Source: Arion vulgaris
Lineage: Eukaryota; Mollusca; Gastropoda; Stylommatophora; Arionidae
Reading direction: 5' to 3'
DNA: 64,000 bases
Assembly (NCBI GenBank): GCA_020796225.1
Contig: CM036755.1
Span: 38,512,806 to 38,576,805, forward strand
Shown in pieces: positions 29,825 through 39,400 of the stretch; the stretch's first letter is position 1, and each line of letters starts with the position of its first letter. The notes below the pieces were generated by a model that was not told where the DNA came from, searched no databases, and was given only the letters and a program-made list of their open reading frames with translations. The translations under genes were made by a program, and so were the position numbers.

Positions 29825-30175
29825 CAGACACATAGGTGCTCAGTCTACCCCAACAGATATCGAAGAGTATGCATACTGATGGTTCCCGTGGCTCGCTGAT
29901 TAAACATACTCCTCATTCTGCCTCTCAGGCATCCAGTTCTATTTGTACAACGGTAACTCCAAACTGCTTAAATCGGTGGATCGATTCAACATTTATTTTA
30001 GTGTCTTCATCCAACAGGCAGTCGCGAAGAGAACGAAGAATATCCGCATTATCCATCTTCAACTCCCCAACAATCGATGATGTTGATGCAAGCCTGTCTG
30101 CTCTCTCTTTACCGTAAACACCGGCATACTCAGGACAGTTTATTCGCTTCAAACTCTTAACCTTTTCTGTGCAAG
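29825..30175 (-). mobile_element. LINE RNase H C-terminal fragment
   Basis: Minus-strand frame: CPEYAGVYGKERADRLASTS, then MDNADILRSLRDCLLDEDTK. The PGHAGVxGNERADRLA pattern (here PEYAGVYGKERADRLA) is the RNase H end of LINE proteins. It is fused to a family C SINE on its left-hand (coding upstream) side. Confidence 0.8.
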
Positions 30176-30430
30176 TGGTTGATTCATTGATTGATTCATC
30201 GTTTGATTCGGATGATTGATTTTGTTCGTTGATTTAGTTGATAGATTCACCAATCGATCAATTGATTGATTGGTTGACTGATTGATTGATAGGACCACCA
30301 TCATTGCACTTCGGTGAGTAACCATGTGTGCTCCAATCTCTTTCTTACACGGGAAGATCTCAGCGGCAGTGTACGAACTCTGTAGCACCGGCGAGGGTCC
30401 CGATGTAATTTAGAAAATGGTGAAAATATT
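30175..30430 (-). mobile_element. Family C SINE, 3' half
   Basis: Degenerate TTGATTGAT tail (30178-30288), then GGACCACCATCATTGCACTT, AAGATCTCAGCGGCAGTGTA, GGCGAGGGTCCCGATGTAAT. Truncated before the head. Confidence 0.85.
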
Positions 30431-30539
30431 TTGTAAAAATTTTCTTTTGTAATCTTTCTAATGACATAAAATAAAACAATATTAAAATATTTGTTATGCC
30501 GTCGCTGTCTCCAGTGAAAAGCATCAGATTAGGTTAGGA

Positions 30540-30745
30540 CAGTGGTTCTCATCCTTCATAATACCGCGACCCTTTAATACAGTTCCTTATGTTGTGGTGA
30601 CCCACAAACCATATAATTATTTTCGTTGCTACTACATAACTGTAATTTTGCTACTGTTATGAGTCGTAATGTAAATATCTGATATGCAGGATGTATTTTC
30701 ATTATTACAAATTGAACATAATTAAAGCATAGTGAATAATTAAAC
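30540..30745 (+). mobile_element. hAT fragment resembling SPIN/URR1 (Charlie-type)
   Basis: Begins CAGTGGTTCTCATCCTT, then ACCGCGACCCTTTAATACAG, ATGTTGTGGTGACCCAC, TATTTTCGTTGCTAC, TAACTGTAATTTTGCTACTG, AAATATCTGATATGCAGGAT. From memory this follows the left half of the non-autonomous hAT elements known as URR1/SPIN in rodents and other tetrapods almost base for base. The right terminal repeat is absent, so it is truncated near 30745. The identification rests on recall, not on a search. Confidence 0.7.
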
Positions 30746-31179
30746 CAACACCGGGTACTCGTCGGTAGGCGTATCTGATCAAATATAAAGTTACCACGCC
30801 ATAAACTATTCTTGGGCAGTTCTGCCCTTTTCAGTCTCGGAGCACACCCAATACAACATTTACCAGGCATTATTAGGACTACACTCAGACTAAGTCTGAC
30901 ACAAGAGGCTAGCTAGTCCACATCCCGACCAAAAAACACTGTCCTTCTCAGGACTCCATGCAGCACACTGCACCAGATCGACACCGGGACCTACTCAAGC
31001 CACCACTCAAACAAAACGGGACACATCCTCTGACGTGATTACAGGCAGCACACAGGTCCTCGGGATGCCAGTCAATCAACAGAGAAGTTCGCCAAGATTA
31101 CCATCCAACTTCAGACAAATGCAACCGCAGCGACAACTTAGAACCACAGAAATCAGACAAACGCAAAGTCCTACTCAGG

Positions 31180-32720
31180 GCTACACCCAGATCAACACAA
31201 AAGACCTTCTCATGGCTACACCCAGAGAGCCGCGGTAGCGTAGTTGTTAGTGAACTCGCTTCTCAAGGCTGGTGGTCCGGTTTCAACTACCGCAGTGCGC
31301 GTGGAATTTTCCGGACCGCGACGGCTCTCAGGTCGACCCAGCCTCAACTGAGTACCAGACATGCTCTGGGAAAGTAAAGGCGGCCGGCGTGATGCTGACC
31401 ACATCACCCATCGTCTGCCGACGGTCAATGAAAAATGCAGGCCTAACACTGTATTGCCCTATATACCACGAGGTATGAAAGGGTTCCTTTACTTTTTACT
31501 TTTACATGGCTACACCCAGATCAACACAAAAAGACCTTCTCATGGCTACACCCAGATCTACACAAAGTCCTACTCATGGCTACACCCAGATCAACATAAA
31601 AGACCTTCTAATGGCTACACCCAGATCTACACAAAGTCATACTCATGGCTACACCCAGGTCAACACAAAAGACCTTCTCATGGCTACACCCAGATCAACA
31701 CAAAAGACCTAATTGCTACACCCAGGTTAACACAAAAAGACCTTCTCAAGGCTACACCCAGGTCAACACAAAAAGACCTTCTCATGGTTACACCCAGATC
31801 AACACAAAAGACCTAATTGCTACACCCAGATTTACACAAAGTCCTACTCATGACTACACCCAGATCTACACAAAGGCCTACTCATGGCTACACCCAGATT
31901 AACACAAAATCCTACTCATGGCTACACCCAGATCTACACAAAGTCCTACTCATGACTACACCCAGATCCACACAAAGGCCTACTCCTGGCTACACCCAGA
32001 TCAACACAAAGCCCTACTCATGGCTACACCTAGATCTACACAAAGTCCTACTCATGGCTACACCCAGATCAACACAAAGCCCTACTCATGGCTACACCTA
32101 GATCTACACAAAGTCCTACTCATGGCTACACCTAGATCTACACAAAGTCCTACTCATGGCTACACCTAGATCTACACAAAGTCCTACTCATGGCTACACC
32201 TAGATCTACACAAAGTCCTACTCATGGCTACACATAGATCTACACAAAGTCCTACTCATGGCTACACCTAGATCTACACAAAGTCCTACTCATGGCTACA
32301 CTCAGATTTACACAAAGTCATACTCATGGCTACACCTAGATCAACACAAAGACCTACTCATGGCTACACCCAGATCAACACAAAGTCCTACTCATGGCTA
32401 CACCCAGATTTACACAACGTCCTACTCATGGCTACACCTAGATTTACACAAAGTCCTACTCATGGCTACACCTAGATTTACACAAAGTCCTACTCATGGC
32501 TACACCTAGATTTACACAAAGTCCTACTCATGGCTACACCTAGATCTACACAAAGTCCTACTCATGGCTACACATAGATCTACACAAAGTCATACTCAAG
32601 GCTACACCTAGATCTACACAAAGTCCTACTCATGGCTACACCCAGATTTACACAAAGTCATACTCATGGCTACACCTAGATCAACACAAAGTCCGACTCA
32701 GTACTATATACACACACAAC
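31180..32720. repeat. 34-bp minisatellite, about 36-43 copies
   Basis: Unit GCTACACCTAGATCTACACA plus AAGTCCTACTCATG. Units in the left third carry extra 1-bp changes (AAAAGACCTTCTCATGG variants); the right two thirds are more homogeneous. Since 34 is not a multiple of three the frame rotates, giving overlapping HGYTQINTKS-type frames that are not genes. It is interrupted by a family F SINE. Confidence 0.95.
31227..31504 (+). mobile_element. Family F tRNA-derived SINE inside the 34-bp array
   Basis: The head GAGCCGCGGTAGCGTAGTTG (A-box region) and GTGGTCCGGTTTCAACTACC (B box) mimic a tRNA. The body includes CTCAGGTCGACCCAGCC and GTGATGCTGACCACATCACC. The 3' end is CTTTACTTTTTACTTTTAC. CATGGCTACACCCAGA occurs on both sides (31211-31226 and 31505-31520), compatible with a target duplication but also simply the array unit. 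Confidence 0.85.
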
Positions 32721-32929
32721 AGAACACAATCAACACAACAGAACACAATCAACACAATACTCAACAAACAGTCATTTCTAGAAATAGTCCTAGACCCAAC
32801 CAAGACAGAAGGTCAATACGTTCTAGTATCATTTAAAAAGACAGCCATCTTAGGTTGAAAGAGACGTGCCTCGGCCACATAGATTCTCAATCCATTTCCT
32901 CTGGTCAGATGACTCTCATCAGCCCGGGA

Positions 32930-33190
32930 GGGCAGGTCGTCTACGGGTCGCTGTCCTGAAAGACAATAGCAACCTGCTGCCTTGTGGGTTTTGGCTGGGG
33001 ACAGCAAAGGCTAATGGAGAGCGAACCCAGTAAATGCTGGTTGAAACCGAACACACCACCGAAAGATAAGCACTTGAGCTCCAATTGGTACTGAAGGCTG
33101 TGCACGTACATCCCGTTCTGATGTTTGGCTGTTTATATATAATAGAATGATAAAAAACGGCTTAAGAACGATCGCGAGAGAGAGAGAGAG
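32930..33190 (-). mobile_element. Family H repeat
   Basis: AGACAATAGCAACCTGCTGC, GGGGACAGCAAAGGCTAATG, GAGCGAACCCAGTAAATGCT, AAAGATAAGCACTTGAGCTC, then GATCGCGAGAGAGAGAGAGA. Confidence 0.7.
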
Positions 33191-33204
33191 AGAATCCAAC
33201 TCCT

Positions 33205-33490
33205 AACAAACAAGCACACAAACTATTCTTGGATTATCTGTAAAAAGTTAATTCTTGTTTCTCATGTTTGTTGGCATACGCGCTGAGATATAGTCAAAAA
33301 TAAAGACTCGCCCTTAAGTTGAAAGAGGCGTGTCTAGGCCTAAAGAGGTTTTAATTCCCTACATAACAAACACACTATTCTTGGATTTATCTACAAGAAT
33401 GAATTGTTTTCTTATTATTCATAATTGTTAGCTAATACGCTCTGAGATGACCAAGAACAGATTCGCCTCTAGATTGAAAGTGACATGCCT
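33205..33490. repeat. Imperfect direct duplication, about 140 bp x2
   Basis: ACTATTCTTGGATTATCTG and AGTTGAAAGAGGCGTGTCT (first copy) recur as ACTATTCTTGGATTTATCTA and GATTGAAAGTGACATGCCT (second). No coding content. Confidence 0.6.
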
Positions 33491-33720
33491 CTGCCTAAAG
33501 GTGCCCATCTGCCCAGCGTGTTCGTAGCACGTTCGACTACGGGTGACAAGCTCCCTGTGAGTGTAGGTTCAATTCCGCAGACTGGCAGAAAAGCCACAGG
33601 TTCACCAGCTTCACGGTGTTCGTGGCACCGGACCTAAAGGTTACGATGTCCATGGCACCGAGCCGAAGAGCTGAAAACTCAAGTGCTTCTGGATTGGTAC
33701 CAAAAAAACAACAACAACAA
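33490..33720 (+). mobile_element. Family E SINE
   Basis: GCCCATCTGCCCAGCGTGTT head with AGTGTAGGTTCAATTCCGC (B-box-like), CGGTGTTCGTGGCACCG, GATGTCCATGGCACCGAGCC, then AAAAAAACAACAACAACAAA. Copies at 11448 and 45975. Confidence 0.8.
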
Positions 33721-33964
33721 AAAAGTCCCCTATGTAATAAGCAAACCTAGACCCTGTCCCCGACCTCTGGGGTACTGTACGGTGATTATCCTACGCTCCA
33801 AAAGTATTCTGTTTGCCTCCCATGTGGAACAATTGAGCTATTTTGCGATGATACCTGATCTAAATTTAGCTGAGATAACATAAACTATTGGTTCTATCAA
33901 AGATCTGCGATAAAATGTAGATCCAGTCTTGAAGTTCTTCACTGGAAAGAATCATTGGCATTTG

Positions 33965-34690
33965 AAAATCGATTGAATGATTGATTTTTTTTATAGGAAC
34001 ATCTTCATTGCACTTCGGTGAGTATCCATGTGTGTTCCGGTCTCTTTCTTGTACAGGAAGATCTCAGCTGCAGTGCACGAGCTCCATATAGTTGGCGAGG
34101 GTCACCGATGTCATTTTGAAGATGGTGAAGATAAGTTTGTAGTAATTTTATTTTAAATCTTTTCTAATGAAATTTGCCTGGGCAGCGGCTTTCCAGCCTG
34201 TTCTTCTCGATTTTAAACTGTCAATGGTTCGTTTACGTGCTCAAATTGAACACGGACCTATAAAGGGTTTAAAAGGGTTTAAAACAGAAGGATTGACTTC
34301 ATTGCACCGGGTTTTACCAATACGGCTGGGTCCCTCTCCGCAGAAATGGCACGCCACTTGCCGAGAATATTGCACAAAGCACGAACTCCGTAGCTCCAGC
34401 AACAATCCTAGGGGTATCTGGAAAAACTGCACTCGTGAACAGAATGGCGCGGTCCGGACTCGAACCCACGACGTTCGACTCACAAGGCAAAGGGCTTAAC
34501 CACTTAGCCACAGAGAGCTATGTTTTATCGTCCGTTTATGATACGACTAGGAACTTGATCTCACCTACACTGAGATCAAGGATCTCTGGAAAAATATTCA
34601 GATGTCTCCACAAGGATACAAACCTGGTTCCTTTGGCACGAGAGGTGAACACCTAACCTCTACGCCACACAGAGACCTCCTAGTTGAAAA
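33965..34690 (-). mobile_element. Family C SINE split by a family G SINE
   Basis: 33965-34262 and 34508-34690 are the 3' and 5' halves of one minus-sense family C copy. The sequence ...AACACGGACCTA resumes at CTATGTTTTATCGTCCG. The intervening 34265-34507 is a complete minus-sense family G element. Confidence 0.8.
34265..34507 (-). mobile_element. Family G tRNA-derived SINE
   Basis: The reverse complement starts CTCTCTGTGGCTAAGTGGTT (A box) and has CGTGGGTTCGAGTCCGGACC (B box). The remainder matches 25885-26190. The insertion is younger than the family C copy it interrupts. Confidence 0.88.
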
Positions 34691-34905
34691 TAAAAAAAGA
34701 ATAGGCTGAAAAGTCGCTGCTCGTGCAAAATCATTACTACAAATGTTACAATATTCTAAAAATTGTCACCCTTTGCCGATGCTACGGAGCCCGTGCACAG
34801 CCAATAAGATATTACCATATAAGAAAGAGATTGAAGCACACATGGTTACTCGCTGAAGTGTGAAACGATGAAGTTCAATCGATCAAATAATAAATCAATT
34901 AGCAA
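34690..34905 (+). mobile_element. Family C SINE, 3' half, opposite orientation
   Basis: TGAAAAGTCGCTGCTCGTGC, GATGCTACGGAGCCCGTGCA, GAAGCACACATGGTTACTCG, then AATCGATCAAATAATAAATC. It is in inverted arrangement with the neighbouring copy. Confidence 0.75.
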
Positions 34906-34969
34906 CTATAGAGAAGTTCCACGTTGGGTCAGACACAGCCAATTATAAGCTGTAATAGCAATTATAAGC

Positions 34970-36225
34970 AATTATAAGTAGTAAGACAAGGATGCGTACT
35001 ATCCCCACTGCTGTTGAGTTGGCTGTGAGTCAGGAGTAAGACAAGGATGCGTACTATCACCACTGCTGTTGAGTTGGCTGTGAGTCAGGAGTAAGATAGG
35101 GATGCGTACTATCACCACTGCTGTTCATCGCATATATCGATCAAATCTGTAAAATTGCTAACACTAGTGAAGGGGACAATTTTAGGGAACTCTTAAACGA
35201 CGAACTTATTTTTGTCGACGATCAGACAATCATATCAACAACAGAGCAACAGCTACAGCAACACATTAACAGATTCCAGTTAACATGTAATGAAAACACT
35301 ATGAGAATAAACACCGACAAAACCGTAGTAATGACATAAGCTAGAGAGATGAAAACACTACCAATATCTCCATCAAAGACTTTACATACCTAGAGAGCAT
35401 TTTTTTCCCTCGAAAATGGAAACTCGTAGATGCAATAAAGCAAATCAAATCATAGGATAAATGGCGGAAATTTTAAAATGCACACGTACCACAATGAACA
35501 CTAAAAGAGCATTGTTCAACACAAACTTTCTTCCAACATTATGCTATCAGTGCCCAAACCTGGACGCTTACATCAAACGATAGAAAAAACTAATCACGAC
35601 AGACATGTAGTGTCTACGCAGAATGCTGGGAGTAACAAGAAGAGACCGGTTTAGGAATGAAGACATCAAGGGAAAAGTGGGTACAACATTAATAGCCTAC
35701 TGAACTTCATCAAGAAACAACAAATAAAATTGTTCGGTCACAGGCAGATTACCAACAGACAGTGTGCCTCAAAGAGCAATGCTACTCGTATACAGTGGAT
35801 ACAAAGCAAAAGGCCGTTTACGCAAAAAAGAGTACACACCCGGCCTTGCTGGAGTGCAGGGCAACGAACGTACTGACTTTCTTGCAAATAATGCCAGACT
35901 CAAGCTGGCAGAAGTATAGACAGAACCACTGTCATCAATGTGGGGAGCGCTAATTCATGTGAAATGGGGTAGTCTCAGACACTGAACCGATTGCGAGAGT
36001 TAAGTTTAGACATGCCAGACAGTGGCCTCTTCGTGGTAGAGAGAGGATATACTAATCAACTTATCATGGGTACAGTGAGCAAGTGGGCTTTAGGATGGCT
36101 GCTGCAGAGAAGAACGGAGCACGCATGGGAATGCCTAATGTTCCATGACGTCGATCGAACACAACGCAAAGGGTGGACCTCAGAAATAACAAAGGCGATG
36201 AAAAACACTATTTATGAAACGCACA
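34970..36225 (+). mobile_element. LINE-d ORF2 remnant (reverse transcriptase to C-terminus)
   Basis: GVRQGCVLSPLLF (35090) is followed by ELIFVDDQTIISTTEQQLQQ, where VDDQ sits at the reverse transcriptase catalytic YADD site, then RINTDKTVVMT. Farther on are RRMLGVTRRDRFRNEDIKGK, KQQIKLFGH and, from a second element, PGLAGVQGNERTDFLANNAR (RNase H end) and GTVSKWALGWLLQRRTEHAW. The 55-bp segment around RQGCVLSPLL is triplicated (34985-35130). Frameshifts abound. It ends about 170 bp before OXA1L exon 1. Confidence 0.82.
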
Positions 36226-36394
36226 TAAATGCCCGTTCTATAAATTTCTTTTTATCCTGACGATGTGGGTCAAAACAGAATTAGAGAAAAGAAGGAGCAA
36301 CAGTATTTTTACGCAAATGTAATCGGATCTCGTATCTGCTATGAAAAGTGGGAATCGTTCCGACGATACATATATTATTGTGAATGTCAACAAC

Positions 36395-36490
36395 ATGGCT
36401 GCTCGAATGAGTCGAGGTTACAGTTACACGAGGCAGCTGTCGAATGTATTACAGGGAGCAAATAATTCACCGTACTGTTGCATAAAGCAG
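36395..36490 (+). CDS. OXA1L: OXA1L exon 1 (targeting sequence)
   Basis: 96 nt: 32 codons from ATG at 36395 (context CAACATGG, favourable) to CAG before donor GTAATT at 36491, phase 0. It encodes MAARMSRGYSYTRQLSNVLQ and continues to CCIKQ. It joins in phase to ISNSRVLYAP of exon 2. An in-frame ATG 18 codons upstream (36341) with no intervening stop could extend the protein, but the extension is acidic and unlike a targeting signal. Confidence 0.72.
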
Positions 36491-39400
36491 GTAATTACTA
36501 AATTTTAAACATTTATTTCGCAGTTGGGGATGTTTGTCTCAATGCAGATAAGTGTATTATAAGAAATGTTGGAATTGAGACCAGTCTACGATGAACTGAA
36601 CTGAACTTGAAGACCGGGAGTTGAGTCTGCTGTGACTCAAAAGTTAATGTATTAAAATAGTTTTTAAAGAGACAATTAAAATATCGCTAATATTTTTGTC
36701 ACCGTTTTTCTGCACCTTTATGTATGTCTGTACAACGTGTGCGCACCGCTGTCCAGGTCCTTTGCCGCAACCCATTGCTTGCTACGCTTACTGTAGCACT
36801 CTGTAAACTCACAACTTTTCTGTAGAGTCGTGGTCACTGGTGTTGCCTGTGTTAAAATACGCTAAATGCGGCTAAAGACGGTTACAAGTTACTATAATTT
36901 ACTAAGGTCAGGTCAACATATTTCATCATATTGCTTGCACCAGGTGTCCTCCCTTCATGTCTATACAATGAAAGAACTACCCAGTGTGACTTGTCCTCTG
37001 ACATTCTCTTTCTTATTTTCACCTAGTTTTTTTGCTTTCCAGTAACTTGCATTCACACTGCATTCAGTTCATTCACGCCTCCTTTCCTTATATAATAATC
37101 TATCATAAGTGTCTAAGTCATAACTGTTAACAATACCAGATACTTATTTACTAGCTATATAGTATAGGCTAGGTGGAGACTGGTTTTGGTGTGCAGGCAA
37201 TAGACTGAATCATTAAAAGTGTCAATAATTTGCAGAATTACACTTATCTTCATTCCAGGCGTCTGTGGCCTAGGGTTAGTGACTCGGTCTATTAACCCCG
37301 ACGTTCTGAGTTCGAATCACGCTTCGGACAGTTTGCTTGCAAATTGTTTCCGTTGATTTTAACAAAGGACGATGGCGCCACCGTTCAGAAAGCAATGGCA
37401 AACTACTGAACGTATAAGTGGTGCCTAGAAAATCAACGACTTGTTTACTGTGGTTGATGGCTACGTCCTTTGGGATATGCCACGATTTTCATTTCATTCC
37501 AGGGCACATGGGTGTCGTTGGCAATGAGAGAGCAGGCAGGCTGGCTCTGCCCCATATCAGGGGCCAGCAAATGGATAGAGCTGACATTGTGAACACTCTC
37601 ATAGAGTATAGCCGCAAAGAGAATTTACATTTAAACCAATCCACACCAACTGCTAGATTGCAAGAACTGGGACTGAAAATCCTAGTGAACAGAAAAGAAC
37701 AGCACAACATGTATATGAGTAGGCTCATCAATCAAAATCGAACTGGTACGGTCTGTTGCTGGACGCTGTTGGAGATATTGCGAAGAAGATCGGAGCACCT
37801 ATGGACATGTCCAGAGTGCATTGAAGATATCTGAAACTCACTTTAATATTTTAACTGAAATATTTTAACTGAATATCAGTTTAAACAAAATAAGTTTCCT
37901 TAGTGCAATATAGAAAATCTGCAGACTAAACAAAATTTGAATTTACAATTTGTACAGCTTGAATTTGAGGGATACATATGTGAAAAGCCCACACTGGAGC
38001 TACTGCAATATCTTACCCTGCATTAGAGCAAAAGCATTATGGGTATATATCAGAAAGTACAACAGACTCCTTCTTCTTCAGCGATCTCTGGTCATGCGCT
38101 TAGTTTACTGTGGACTACAAATTGGGCAGTCCCCTTCAGGTTTGTCAGGTGTTTAGGTCAACTGGATGTGGCCACATGTTAGCTCACACAGGAGAGAACA
38201 GTCTTGCAGGAAATGCTCCGGTTTTCTGTTCTGCCTGTTGACACTGGCAGAGAGCTGTTTGACTTATTCCTAGTCTATGTAAGTGTTTGTTGACAACAGA
38301 CTCGAAGAATGACCGAACATTTTTACCTAGATGTGGGACCATAAGTGTACAGAGGGACAAGAGTCTAGACCGATGGATCTGCAGAGGAAGCCATCAGACA
38401 TGATGAATATTGTCTATTAAGGTTTCTAACCTACAAAGTTTTACGTGAAATTACTGTCCTATGCATGAAGGTGTTTGTGGCAATGAGAGAGCAGATAGGC
38501 TTGCAGCAATGTTTGTTGAGGATGGATAAGGGGGATAGTGAAGTAAATTTTTGTGTGTGTTTGCATTTCTCACTTTCAATGTTATTGTGTTTATGGGAGG
38601 CAATGCTGTTAAAATGCTCAGTGTGAGAAATGTTTTTTATTTCATTTGCTCTCTGGAAATTGTCTTCAGCATATTCTCAGACTGGAATGCTATGACAGAG
38701 TTGCAAACACAGACCTGTGGATAAGAACAGGACAAGAATTCATGATGACCCCGGTTAAGAGGAGAAAGTGGCAGTAGGCTAGGCATATCCTACGGAAGAC
38801 ACAGTCGAGTGTCACTATACAAGCACTTGAGTGAAACCTGCTTGGAAAAAGGGGACGTCCTAAACAGACTTGGAGACAGAGTCTTCTCCAGAAACTGAAG
38901 GGTGCTCAACTACCCTGGGAGGCTATAAAGAAAAAAGCCAGAGACCTGGAAAATTGACTAACAACTGTTGATTCCCTATGCTCCATGAAAAACAGAGAGG
39001 GATAAGTAAAGTAAGTTAAATCTTTGGAAATTAGTTAATTTAACAGGATTTTAAAAAGTGCTTTCTCCGAGGATGTTTGTGAAGAACATCGGGAAAGAAG
39101 GCAAGAGGAAGACCACGGAAAAGATGTTTAGATGGCGTAGCAGAATCCTGTGAAAGAGCAAAAATAACAATCACCCAAGCCACCAGAACAGCGCAAGACA
39201 AAAACAGAAAACCACGACACTGGGCAACAACCAAGAAGAAGAAGAAAAAAAAGTGGTAGTCTTGTCTCATCCTATGAACGGAAGGGGTGGCAGCTGAAAA
39301 ACGTTGAGAACTACTTTATAACAATAAACTAGCTGCAGCTATGTATCTTTTTTCCATTGCAGATTTCAAATTCAAGAGTACTTTATGCACCATTTCATAG

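Noticed and set aside
31361..31816. Plus-strand ORF of 151 codons
   Set aside because: It runs from the family F SINE into the 34-bp array and has no independent coding signal.
31180..32720. CRISPR-like array
   Set aside because: All units are contiguous 34-bp repeats with no unique spacers, and the surroundings are eukaryotic. The same reasoning applies to the other arrays.
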